Shown in pieces: positions 46,973-56,461 of a DNA stretch of 64,000 nt (position 1 is the stretch's first letter; every line of letters begins with the position of its first letter). The notes beneath the pieces are model-generated. The model made no database searches, had not been told where the DNA came from, and was given only the letters and a program-made list of their open reading frames with translations. The position numbers and the translations under genes are program-made. The stretch is from Mallotus nudiflorus (lineage: Eukaryota > Streptophyta > Magnoliopsida > Malpighiales > Euphorbiaceae), in assembly GCA_947683625.1 (NCBI GenBank), contig CANTUR010000639.1:841503-905502 (forward strand), read 5' to 3'.

Positions 46973-49206
46973 TGTAGACAACGGGGTTTAGTGCGCATCC
47001 AAGATTTTAGCAACCGTGATATTGTTTGAGCTCAGGGCTCTAGAGAACACACTAACCACTATCACAAAGATATGGCATAGAGATGAAGAGTTGCCACCCA
47101 GGGTAATAACTGGGATAAATTGAATATGGTGGTCCTCGATTCTCTAAAAGAAAGCCAACACCACAACTAGGAGATTCTGGATACGAAATACTAACTTCTT
47201 TTAGTCTCATGTTCTTTTAGAATTACTTAATGAATTACTATCTTAATCTCTATTTACATACAATTTCATATAAACCTTTATTAAAATAATCAACTTCAGG
47301 CAAACTAGTAATGAAATATACAAATAAACAATGCATTCATTTTATTCACACTCCCTAGGTTAGTCTAATCTACATTGATTTTAATTAAATGAGCTAAATC
47401 TATAAATTTTAATTTACAAGTGAGCCTAAAGACTAATAGGCCTAATTCCTATTTAATTTTAATTAAGTGAAACTAAGTTTATTTATTTTAATTCTAAGAC
47501 TGGCCCTAAATCTACAAATTATAAAGTATTTAAATTAGTGGGCTTAATTCTACATGTTTTAATTCTAAGGTGATCTTAAATCTACAAGTTATGGAAAAGG
47601 CTTTTATTTAATGAGCTAAGTCTAAATTAATTGTAATTAACCTAAAATGGACCTACGTCTAAATTACGAATTGAGCCTAAGTTATCTCTAACCTAAATCT
47701 AGTTAACTATGGGCTTAAAATGCATTTCATTTAAAATATAGACCTATTAAATGAGATGGGCTAATAAAGAACTACTTAAGCTTAAAATTATTTAAATGAG
47801 TTAGAGCCTAATGTGGGCCTATGGCGTAAAACACATAAAAGAATAAACAAGCCCAATAACGATAAAAAATCAAAACAAACAAATAAAAAGATCAAACATG
47901 TAATTAAATTATTTTTTCTAAAAAAACCTTAATTTTAATTAACATGCAACCTAAATTAATCTACTGCCTCCATTGATTTTAATTAGGGTTTACCAAATTG
48001 AACCTAATTTACTAATTAATTTTTAAGAACAACATAACTAAATTTTCATTATTCCCACTATCGGTGCTATTACAAAATCTACCAAAATAAATTTAGAATA
48101 CAACCCTTAAGAAGACAAATTAAACAAATTCAAAACCTAAAAAATAAAATAAAATAAAATAAACAGAGCAAAATTAAATTAAATTGGGATCTTGACTCTT
48201 CGGCTTTCATTCATGGATTCTCCATGAGTTTCTTTAGTTCAATCATGTATTCATCACCAGAATTATGAAACACAAAGAATTAAAAAAAATTAGAATTAAA
48301 TAACAAAGAAAACAAAATAATGAAAATAAAACTTGAATAAAAAACATAGAAATAATAAAACAAAAAATAATAATATAAAAGAAAGAACTAATAAAAAGAA
48401 GGGAGTAGAAGATGAGTAATATTGTGCAGATGATGTTTGAATGCCCCTCAGAATGAGATTTCATCATTTTGAGAAAATTGACTCTGTGCTTTCTTGATTT
48501 TTGGACTTTTTAAAAGAACGAACTTTGTTTCTTTTTTTAAAAAAAAAAAGAAAAGAAATGACAGTATCAAGTTAGGTCTTCTCTCTTTTTTCTTAATCAA
48601 CTTTTATTGCAGTAGTTGATTAGGTTTTTTTTCTTTTTTTACCCAGTTCTCCGCTTTTCTTCTCTGCCAATCTTTTCTTTTTATATCTCGTTCTTAAGCT
48701 AACCACTTACATGATCACAGGAGTTATGTGATCACAGTAGCTCTAATCTCTCCCTTCTTAAAAAAACAGGATAAGAATTTTAACTTAAAAAAAAAAGATT
48801 ATACGCGTAAGAGACGCGTATTAGACCGGGACCAAAACCTATAAATAAATACTCCAATCAATTTATTTATAAATTAAATTTGGACTAATCACAGTGAGAA
48901 AAAAGATTTTTACTGAATTTTTTAGCACCTCAGCATTCCATTTGTGTAATGTCGATTGGCATTGCATAATGCCATAATGCCAATCGGCATTATGTAATGT
49001 CGATTGGCATTACGTAATGCTGGTTACACATTTCCAAATATACCCCTGCACAATTTAATTTTTTTACAATTAAACCCAAAAAATATTGCAATTTAGTCCT
49101 TAAAATCATGAAACTTAACACTAGAGGTCAATTTTTTATTAAATTATCATCATAGAGGCTTTCGTCGCATTCATGCACAATTACATCCTGAAATTGGGTG
49201 CTTACA
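46973..49206 (-). repeat. 5' LTR of element A
   Basis: In plus orientation begins TGTAGACAACGGGGTTTAGT and ends ATTGGGTGCTTACA; 2234 bp. Right TSD GATGT at 49207. On its own strand it begins TGTAAGCACCC. It is uninterrupted and supplies the empty sites for both solo LTRs in the 3' LTR. Confidence 0.94.
48948..49020 (-). repeat. 20-bp palindromic array in U3 of element A 5' LTR
   Basis: Three 20-base units and one 8-base partial unit, for example AATGTCGATTGGCATTACGT and AATGCCAATCGGCATTATGT. It is shorter than the 3' LTR array, so unit number changed after insertion or differs by recombination. Confidence 0.9.
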
Positions 49207-49493
49207 GATGTACTAATATATTTAATGAATAATAGAAGTAGCCCCATTACATTCATTCATTGTGCCTTGTCGATTATGCTTATGCATGTGCTTGTGCCTA
49301 GAATTATGCTTGTTGCTTTGCTCTTGACCATTGGGCTATTATATTGGCTTTGCGATCTTAACTCAGATACTAACCTATTCTTCTTTGTGCCTTTATAAAT
49401 TTACTAGTTTGTCCTTGAGGTTGGCATGTTAGAAGGTGTTCTAGACAAGTGTCGCATGGTCCCTTTTTATGAAGCTTTTATAGGCCTATGACA
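49207..49493 (+). repeat. 5' LTR of element B, second part
   Basis: Starts with the right TSD copy GATGT and continues ACTAATATATTTAATGAATA, matching the 3' LTR from about 53817. It ends TAGGCCTATGACA at 49493. Confidence 0.93.
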
Positions 49494-49495
49494 TT

Positions 49496-49507
49496 TGGTA
49501 TTAAAGC
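49496..49507 (+). other. Primer-binding site of element B (initiator tRNA-Met)
   Basis: TGGTATTAAAGC, two bases after the LTR, matches the canonical TGGTATCAGAGC at 10 of 12 positions; both changes are transitions. It shows that 49207-49493 ends a 5' LTR. Confidence 0.88.
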
Positions 49508-49525
49508 ATTCTTCGCTCTTCAATT

Positions 49526-50100
49526 ATGGCGAGTGTGACCAAAGCAAATAATTCTAAAAATGCACTCATTAAAAGAGTGGAGACACTTAAGGCTGCAATA
49601 GCCAAAGTGAGCCCACTAAAGAATGTCTTGAATATAATAGAGTTGTTCAATGTTGTGATAGCTAAAGCAGATGTTATTAATAACATTATAAAAAGAGTTG
49701 ATTCTCTTGAGCTAGTGTTAGCTAGATTAATTTCTCTTTAGGGGTAGCCAATAGAGCTTCAGGCTTCCCCTTATGTAGGCTTTTCGGGGAGTGTTAATGA
49801 GGATGTGTTAAAAGATTGGCTATAGAGCCTAATGTCTCATGTGGGAATTCAAAACGTAGAAATTCTGATCAACTAGCACCATGAACTGGGATTTCAAAAC
49901 ATAGAAATTGGAATTTTTGTGGGATGGAAAGGAGATTCAAAAGTATAGGAGGGGGAGAAAGAAATTACTCTAACTTCTGTGATAGAAATTTTGGGCAACC
50001 CAGCTTGAGAAGTCCACTGGGAGAAGCACCCTAAACATTAAGTGCTTTTTATACAGTGGACCTCATTAAGTGGAAAAATGTCCTTATTAAGGAGCTTTAA
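49526..50100 (+). pseudogene. Gag remnant of element B
   Basis: An ATG shortly after the primer site opens a 71-codon frame rich in Ala, Val and Lys with a coiled-coil-like heptad pattern (MASVTKANNSKNALIKRVE). After its stop, pieces such as GWKGDSKV and EGERNYSNFCDRNFGQPS resemble the basic Gly/Arg/Asn-rich region before the zinc knuckle. The total length is far less than a complete gag, so most has been deleted. Confidence 0.55.
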
Positions 50101-50745
50101 ATATCATCAGGACTATACAACATGAAGAAATGAAAGAAAGTCCTCAAGTGGGGAAAGATGAACTGGCTATGATTGGAGCCTTTAGGTGTTTGAATGCCTT
50201 AGAGAGATAAATAGAGCAACCAAAGGCAAAAAGACCCAGGGGACTAATGTATGTGGATTTTATTGTACAGGGTAAACTTATTTGAACTCGCATAAATACA
50301 GGAGCTACAAACAAGTTTATGGCAGATATGGTGGCTGCTGGACTAGGGCTCAAGGTGGAAAAGGATAGAGGAAAAATGAAAGTCGTAAACTCTCAAGCCA
50401 AAGAAACGGTTGGCATAGCTTAAGAAGTACCATGTAAATTGGGAGCATAAAGTAGGAAAGTGTTGTTCACAATAGCTCCAATGGATGAATTTAATGTTGT
50501 CATAGGGTTGGATTTCTTGGCACAAACTGGAGTCATCCCCATTATTGCAACCAATTATTTACTGATGTTGGGAGAGAGCCTGTGTGTAATCGTAGTTACG
50601 ATGAGCCCAATTTGTGAAAAGAAGATATTGTTGGTCATGCAATTTAAGAAAGGGATAAAGAACGTGAAAACTTATAAGGGGATCCTCAGACAACCGGAGG
50701 CAGTATTAATTAATTATATTGATGTGATGCATGATAAGCTGCCAT
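50101..50745 (+). pseudogene. Protease region of element B
   Basis: Frames read YVDFIVQGKLI, stop, TRINTGATNKFMADMVAAGL (the active-site 'DTGAT' appears as NTGAT, with Asp lost), KVVNSQAKETVGIA, then 95 open codons from 50460 with FTIAPMDEFNVVIGLDFLAQ, the second conserved motif of chromovirus proteases. It lies directly upstream of RT as in a single pol polyprotein. Confidence 0.82.
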
Positions 50746-51600
50746 AAACTTTGCCTTTGAGAAGGGGAATTGATCATGAGATAGAATTACTTCCAGGAAC
50801 AAAGCCTCCAACAAGAGCTCCTTATAAAATGGCTCTTTCTGAACTAGCTGAGCTAAGAAAGCAGCTGGATGAATTACTTGAGACAGGATTTATCTGCCCT
50901 TCCAAGGCCCTCTTTTGATGCTCCGATTCTTTTCTAAAAGAAATAAGATATGAGTTTATAATTGTGTGTTGATTACCGAGCTCTGAATAAAGTCACTGAA
51001 TAAATATCCTATCCCTCTAGTAGTTGACCTTTTTTTATCAATTGGGACAGGCCAAGTTGGATCTGAGATTAAGATATCACTAATTTCGCTTTGCATAAAG
51101 AGATGAACTAAAAACTACATGCATAACTCGGTATGGTGCATTTGAATTTCTTATAATGCCTTTCAAACTAACCAATGCTCCTGCTACTTTTTGTACTCCT
51201 ATGAACAAGGTGTTTCATGATTACTTAGATAAATTTTTGGTGGTATATTTGGATGACATTATGGTTTATAGTACCACTTTAATAGAATATAAAGAGCATC
51301 CCCACCTTGTCTTTAAGAAATTGAGGCAAAACTAGCTATATGTAAAGCGGGAGAAATGTGCTTTAGGCAAACCACCATAAAGTTCTTGGGGCACTTAATG
51401 GAACAAGGATGCATCTGTATGGACCTTGGGAAATTTAAAGTAATACAGAGTGGAAACCACCTGCTAGTCTTATAGAACTCCATTCTTTCTTAGGACTTAC
51501 CAACTACTATAGGCGGTTCATAAAAGGATACTTGGAGAAGGTACTTCCATTAATAGAATTGCTAAAGAAGACTACTAGCTATAAATGGACTAGCAGCTAT
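50746..51600 (+). pseudogene. Reverse transcriptase of element B
   Basis: RRGIDHEIELLPGTKPPTRA, PYKMALSELAELRKQLDELL and ETGFICPSKA open the domain; then VDYRALNK-like VDYRALN, LIMPFKLTNAPATFCT (near 51155-51190) and VVYLDDIMVYST at 51240-51272, the catalytic YLDD box, followed by LRQN and LYVKREKCALG. Typical chromovirus RT with several frameshifts. Confidence 0.9.
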
Positions 51601-52060
51601 TAAGAAGCATTTGAGGAAGTGAAGAAGTTGCTTCTTAAAGACCTAGTATTGGCTATGTCGGACATGCTGAAGCCCTTCGAAGTGCAAACTGATGCTTTCA
51701 ATTATGCTCTTAGTGGGGTATTAATGCAGGACAACCATCCTATAGCCTTTGAAAGTCAAAAATTAAGGGACGCAGAATGTCGGTATATAGCTTGTGAGAA
51801 AGAGTTGCTGGTAGTCCTTCATTGCTTGAGAACATAGAGGCATTATCTATTAGGGTCAAAATTTATGGTAAAGATTGATAACACAATGGTCAGCCACTTT
51901 TTAACCTAACCAAAATTGAATTCAAGACAAGCATGTTGGCAAGAACATTTGGCTGAATTTGAGTTTCATTTAGAATATGAGCTTGGGAAGAATAATAATG
52001 TAGCAGACACATTAAACCGAAAGAAAAAATTGGTTATGGTAAAATAGTTAGCTTACTTGT
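51601..52060 (+). pseudogene. RNase H of element B
   Basis: An open frame from 51619 holds PFEVQTDAFNYALSGVLMQD (family 'FE...DAS..A.G.VL.Q'), HPIAFESQKLRDAECRY and ACEKELLVVLHCLRT. A TAG replaces the usual Trp before RHYLLGSKF. Downstream ARQ-like LNSRQACWQEHLAEFEF, then GKNNNVADTLNRK, complete the domain. Confidence 0.9.
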
Positions 52061-53340
52061 ACATAAGTCGAGTGGCGACCTCCATCTGGGACCAGATTAA
52101 GTAGAATTTGAAAAAGACCCATAAGTTGTTGCTTTAATAAACCTAGCCAAACAAGGGAAGACTATATAGTTTGTTTGGGAGAATGATCTCTTAGTGGTGA
52201 ATAGGTTTCGATTGTATGTACCAAAAATTGGAAACCTAAGGAAGTTACTACTCCAAGAATGTCATAATACATTATGGACTGGTCATCCTAGATGGCAACG
52301 AACATTAGCACTTTTAATATAGAATTAAGACTGGCCTAAAATGGACAATGATGTGAGGATGTACACTAAGACCTGCCTAATCTGCTAATAGGACAAGGCT
52401 GATAGATAAAAGACTGTGAGTTTGTTGGAGCACTTATCAGTGCCTAATCGGCCTTAGGAGAGTATGTCACTAGACTTCATTATGGGCTTACCAAGAGTGG
52501 GGGAGTATGACTTTATCTTGGTGGTAGTTGATCGATTCTCTAAGTATAACACCTTTATCCCAATGCCAAAATTTAGTTCCTCATAAGACACAGTTAGAGC
52601 TTTCTTTAAACATGTGGTAAAGTACTAGGGAGTACCTAAAAGCATTATTAATGATCGAGATGGGCAGTTTCTGGGAACCTTCTAAGAAGAACTCTTTCGA
52701 CTTTTAGGCTCATGTCTAAATATGTCTACTAGTTATCATCCTTAAACATAAAGAAAAATAGAGAGATTTAATAGCCTCTTGGAAGAATATTTAAGGAACT
52801 TTATCAGCTCTGGCCAAAAGAACTAGGCATCATTGTTGGATGTAGCACAATTTTATTTTAACTCACAAAAGAGCTCTAGTACTAACAAAAGTCCTTTTAA
52901 GATTATTATAGGTTAACAACCTTCTTTGCCTTATTCACTAGAGGGTCCATACAAAGGGAGAAACCTAAAATAATATAACTTTTTCAAGGAGTGGAGACAA
53001 AATGAAGAAATAGCTTAGGCACATTTAGCGAGAGTAGCACAAAGAATGAAGTACTAAGCAGATTTGTAGCACAGGCCACTGGAGTTTCAAGTTGGAGACA
53101 AGGTGTTAATAAAGCTACTTCCAGAATAAGTTCATTTATACAATAAAGATCACAGACTATTTAAGAGATTTGAAGGCACTTTCCCCATTATTGCCAAAGT
53201 GGGGTCAGCTACCTACAAAGTAAAATTACCTAAAGGGCTTAACATACATCCAGTTTTCCATGTGAGCAACTTGTGAACCTATCATGTAGATGAAGAAGAC
53301 ACTAGCAAAAACTAGACCAAAAGACCTATAATTTCCAAGT
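52061..53340 (+). pseudogene. Integrase of element B
   Basis: The zinc-binding part is barely readable (52240-52400). The core shows MSLDFIMGLPRVGEYDFILV (first Asp, near 52465), KSIINDRDGQFLGTF (second Asp, near 52650) and KIERFNSLLEEYLR (Glu, near 52755), so the DDE residues survive. The C-terminal part has LEFQVGDKVLIKLLPE (the 'GD.V.LKL.P' GPY/F-type region), KRFEGTFPIIAKVGSATYKV and HPVFHVSNL. Many stops fall at expected Trp or Gln codons. Confidence 0.88.
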
Positions 53341-53349
53341 TTGAACCAA

Positions 53350-53506
53350 CAATGAAGATTATGGAAGAAATCTAGCAAATAGAGTAGTAGCTTCTAATCG
53401 GCGCAGATATAAGGAGTACTTAGTGAAGTGGAAGGACCAAGGCGAAGAAGAGAACAGCTGGGAGAAGGAAGACAACCTTAAAGCTTTTAAGTACAAGATT
53501 GATTAG
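53350..53506 (+). pseudogene. Chromodomain of element B
   Basis: After broken frames, 53396-53506 reads NRRRYKEYLVKWKDQGEEEN and SWEKEDNLKAF, then a TAG. 'YLVKWK....SWE' is the core of a chromodomain. Such domains at the integrase C-terminus define chromoviruses and steer insertion to methylated-histone chromatin. The N-terminal strand carrying the first aromatic cage residue is damaged. Confidence 0.85.
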
Positions 53507-53543
53507 TTCATTGGGCCACAGTTAACTAAGGTGTCGATCGCTT

Positions 53544-53556
53544 GAGTGGGGGAGAA
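53544..53556 (+). other. Polypurine tract of element B
   Basis: GAGTGGGGGAGAA directly precedes the 3' LTR start TGTCAATGGG, in the usual position for priming plus-strand synthesis. Confidence 0.9.
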
Positions 53557-54097
53557 TGTCAATGGGTAGCATTTTATAATCATAAAGGCACTTTAGACAT
53601 TTCATAATTATTTTATTTTATGTAATTTAAGAGTGTGATGGGTGGAACATCATGACATCTCCTCCTACCAACCCTCATTATGCTCCTTATACCCTTTATG
53701 GGGGAGTGACTAGTTATTAAGGATCGGAGATCTAGTCACTATAGATATTGGGTGTGTGCAATTCTCTTGGGTAGGTTCCCCCTTGTCTACACCTTAGGAA
53801 GCACAATGTCTGAATTGATGTATTGGTCTATTTAATGAATAACAGAAGTAGCCCCATTACATTCATTCATTGTGCCTTGTCGATTGTGCTTGTGCCTGTG
53901 CCTAGAATTATGCTTATTGCCTTGCTCTTGCCCATTGGGTTATGATGTTGGCTTTGTGGTCTTGACTCAGATACTAACTTACTCTTCTTTGTGCCTTTAC
54001 AAATTTACTACTTTGTCCCTGAGGCTGGCTTGTTATAAGGTGTTCTATACAAGCATCGTACGATCCTTTTTTATTAAGCTTTTATGGACCCATGACA
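53557..54097 (+). repeat. 3' LTR of element B
   Basis: Begins TGTCAATGGGTAGCATTTTA, ends TATGGACCCATGACA, 541 bp. Right TSD CATAA at 54098. Matches the two parts of the 5' LTR with scattered differences. Confidence 0.94.
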
Positions 54098-55310
54098 CAT
54101 AATACCCCAGCATTCAGCCTTCAAGACTCTACATGATCCTAAATTAATTGTAAAACCTCTAACCCAACGACTGAGATGATTCTTAATGATCCCACCAGCA
54201 CCAACCATCCTAGAAGATTATTTCAAATAACCATCAATGTGCAACTTATACCATGGTGAACTAGGAGGTTGCCAGCTGATGTCTTTCACCTAATGTTGAG
54301 GTCAAAAAGTGCCCACAATGTGCAGGTCTACAATGGCAAAAGTACAAACCTAAGATTTAATGATTGCAGAAAAATCGCAAGTTTCAGTATAAGGCTCATC
54401 AAATAAATTATTATTCCTATTCTTTGGCCAGTCCATCTCCCCTTGGATGTCAAAAGAATTCTTTAAATTATCCAGCAACCAAGTTTTAAAATATAGAGAA
54501 AAAAATTAAAACAAAACTGAAGCAGGTACTAAACGGAGCCATAACGCCTCAGTATGACATTCTCGAAGAACATGGCTCAACGATCCTCACCCAAACCACA
54601 ACATTCATAAAAAAATCATGCTCAAAGAGGTGCCTCCAATGTCTTTCCACATTAGTTAAAATTTTCCTATGAAGACAAATCCATAAAAAGAACCTAATGC
54701 GTTCTGGACCTTTCCACTTCTAGACTAAACTCCATTTAGTGTCTCCAACATAGGTAGAGTTAGAAATGATGGCATTATAGGCTAAGCTCATTGAGAATTT
54801 TCCACTTGATGAATGGATCTAGTAGATCGTATTCACGCCATCAACACATTAAGAAGGCTTGATAGTAATTATATGCATTAACACTAAAGGTGGTAGTAGA
54901 TAGTGAAATTTTGGTCAGTTCCAATTGCCCATTGAATCAACGTAATGATGAACCTTTAGAGATAAATGCTCGTCAAGAATATTTGCAACTGCCATATCCT
55001 TTAAATAAATGTCTAAGCTTGTCCATTTGTTGAACTAGAAGTGGACTTGTTTACCATCTCCTAAACTTAATCCCAATCCTCCTTTAATTAAGTGCCATAC
55101 TCCATATATTCCTGTCCAGATCACTGAACCATTCTTGCGATCAGGTATCCCATTTTGGCTTTTATGCGACATATATTTAGATCTTAACACCGAAACCCAT
55201 AGATCTTTAGAGACGAAAATCACACTCCAAGCCAACTTTATAAAAAATGCCATGTTGCCCAAACTAGCACACTGAACACCTAGACCATCATGATCTCTAG
55301 GTTAACAAAC
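54098..55310 (-). pseudogene. LINE (L1-type) ORF2 C-terminal half, part 1
   Basis: Minus strand from about 55310: NMAFFIKLAWSVIFVSKDLW with VSVLRSKYMS, WTGIYGVWHLIKGGLGLSLG and DGKQVHF (55262-55035), the region between RT and the zf-RVT motif of plant LINEs ('K..W.....SLW..V...KY'). Then FFLWICLHRKILTNVERHWR-like zf-RVT sequence near 54620-54720 and PPSSPWYKLHIDGYLK, GAGGIIKNHLSRWVRGFT and AECWGIM near 54100-54260, the start of the RNase H-like domain. It stops at element B's insertion and resumes at 25639. The RT core and upstream part are missing beyond 55310. Confidence 0.85.
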
Positions 55311-55697
55311 TTGATGTCATTTAACAAGGTTAATTTTGCATTAATTCTGATTTGATAACCAAAGGAATTTGCGTAGAGTGTCATATACTCTTGGTATGTA
55401 TAGGTGTCATATTACAAGTTTTAAATTTGCAATGTAATTATGCCGATGTTTAATGACTCTTTTCTTTATTTCTTATTTAATAACTTAACAATATTTTTCT
55501 ATTTCTATCTATATAATCATATAATACTAATTTAGGAATAAAAGACATTAATTAAAATTATTATTAAATAAATATGATTTAAATTATAAACTATAATTTA
55601 ATGTTATACAATTTTATTGTAAAACTACGTAATTTTAACTAAAAATTATGCAGTTTTAATGTTATAAGCGATTTTAATATAACAAAACAATTTAGCA
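55311..55697. other. AT-rich flank, no gene seen
   Basis: No frame, repeat or motif recognised between the LINE's truncated 5' side and the Helitron start. Confidence 0.4.
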
Positions 55698-55911
55698 TCT
55701 ATATAAAATATATAAAAGTTAGAAATTTATTTTGCCACCTAAGACAAATGTTGTCATGTGGCACTTTTGCTCCTAACCATTTTTTCTTTAATTTTTATAT
55801 TTAGTTTTATTTTTTATTTTTTTTTCACTTTACAACATATTAAAGAGCATTATTATTTTATATTTTTTTGACTTCTCATATTTCTAACTATATGTATTTA
55901 ATTTTCACTTT

Positions 55912-56074
55912 TTAACATATTAATGAGCATTATTTTTTAATATTGTTATCTTCTTTTATTTATAATTATATTTATATTAATTGTAAAAATTCTAAATTTT
56001 TACAATTAATATAAATATAATTATAAATAAAAGAAGATAACAATATTAAAAAATAATGCTCATTAATATGTTAA
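55912..56074. repeat. 80-bp perfect inverted repeat with 3-base spacer
   Basis: 55912-55991 and 55995-56074 are exact reverse complements by my reading, separated only by CTA. The left arm starts TTAACATATTAATGAGCATT. The flank at about 55827 holds a diverged direct copy of the left arm's start (CACTTTACAACATATTAAAG). Confidence 0.95.
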
Positions 56075-56436
56075 CTATTTTCTACATTTATGAATTATTT
56101 ACATAATTATTATTATATTATCAAGAGAGACTTTTTGTTATAAAATTAAATTAGATTTTATGAAGAATTAAAAATTAAATTTTTTTTATTTCTTTATATA
56201 ATTATTTTTTAATTTTATATCTATATAAAACATAAGATAGTTGATGCATGTCGAAAACACCAAAATTTAATTACTCTAAATATACTAATTACAAAATTGT
56301 AGATAAAATAAGTAGAGTTCGATCCCACAAAGAAGTGTAGCCAATTCTAATTAATTTAATTAACAACTCTAATTCTAAATAACTCCTAATTGAAAATTTG
56401 ATTATGAAAAATGAAAAGAAAAGGAAAAGGTGGGGT

Positions 56437-56461
56437 GGGGGGGGGGGGGGGGGGGGGGGGG
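56437..56461 (+). repeat. Poly(G) tract, 25 bases
   Basis: An uninterrupted G run just before the first tandem copy. Poly(C) runs of 13 (57288-57300) and 17 (58891-58907) bases lie inside the two copies. Confidence 0.97.

Larger units (their letters stand above)
25913..49206 (-). mobile_element. Element A: Tat-lineage Ty3/gypsy retrotransposon with nested solo LTRs
   Basis: A full-length element on the minus strand: 5' LTR 46973-49206, primer-binding site 46954-46971, remnants of gag, protease, RT, RNase H, a second archaeal-type RNase H and integrase, two antisense genes, a tandem-repeat 3' UTR, polypurine tract and 3' LTR (25913-32722, itself interrupted). Perfect TSD GATGT at 25908-25912 and 49207-49211, inside element B's 5' LTR. 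With the three nested solo LTRs and their TSD copies removed it is about 16.7 kb. The second RNase H between RT/RNase H and integrase, and the size, place it in the Tat group (Tat/Ogre/Retand). Confidence 0.93.
25640..54097 (+). mobile_element. Element B: chromovirus (Ty3/gypsy, Reina-like) with element A nested in its 5' LTR
   Basis: 5' LTR 25640-25912 plus 49207-49493 (split by element A); 3' LTR 53557-54097. TSD CACAA at 25635-25639 and CATAA at 54098-54102, one transition apart. A primer-binding site follows the 5' LTR, a polypurine tract precedes the 3' LTR, and protease, RT, RNase H, integrase and chromodomain lie between. LTRs of about 550 bp, an internal region of only about 4.06 kb and the domain order fit a small chromovirus such as Reina; the subclade is inference. 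All genes are broken. Confidence 0.93.
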
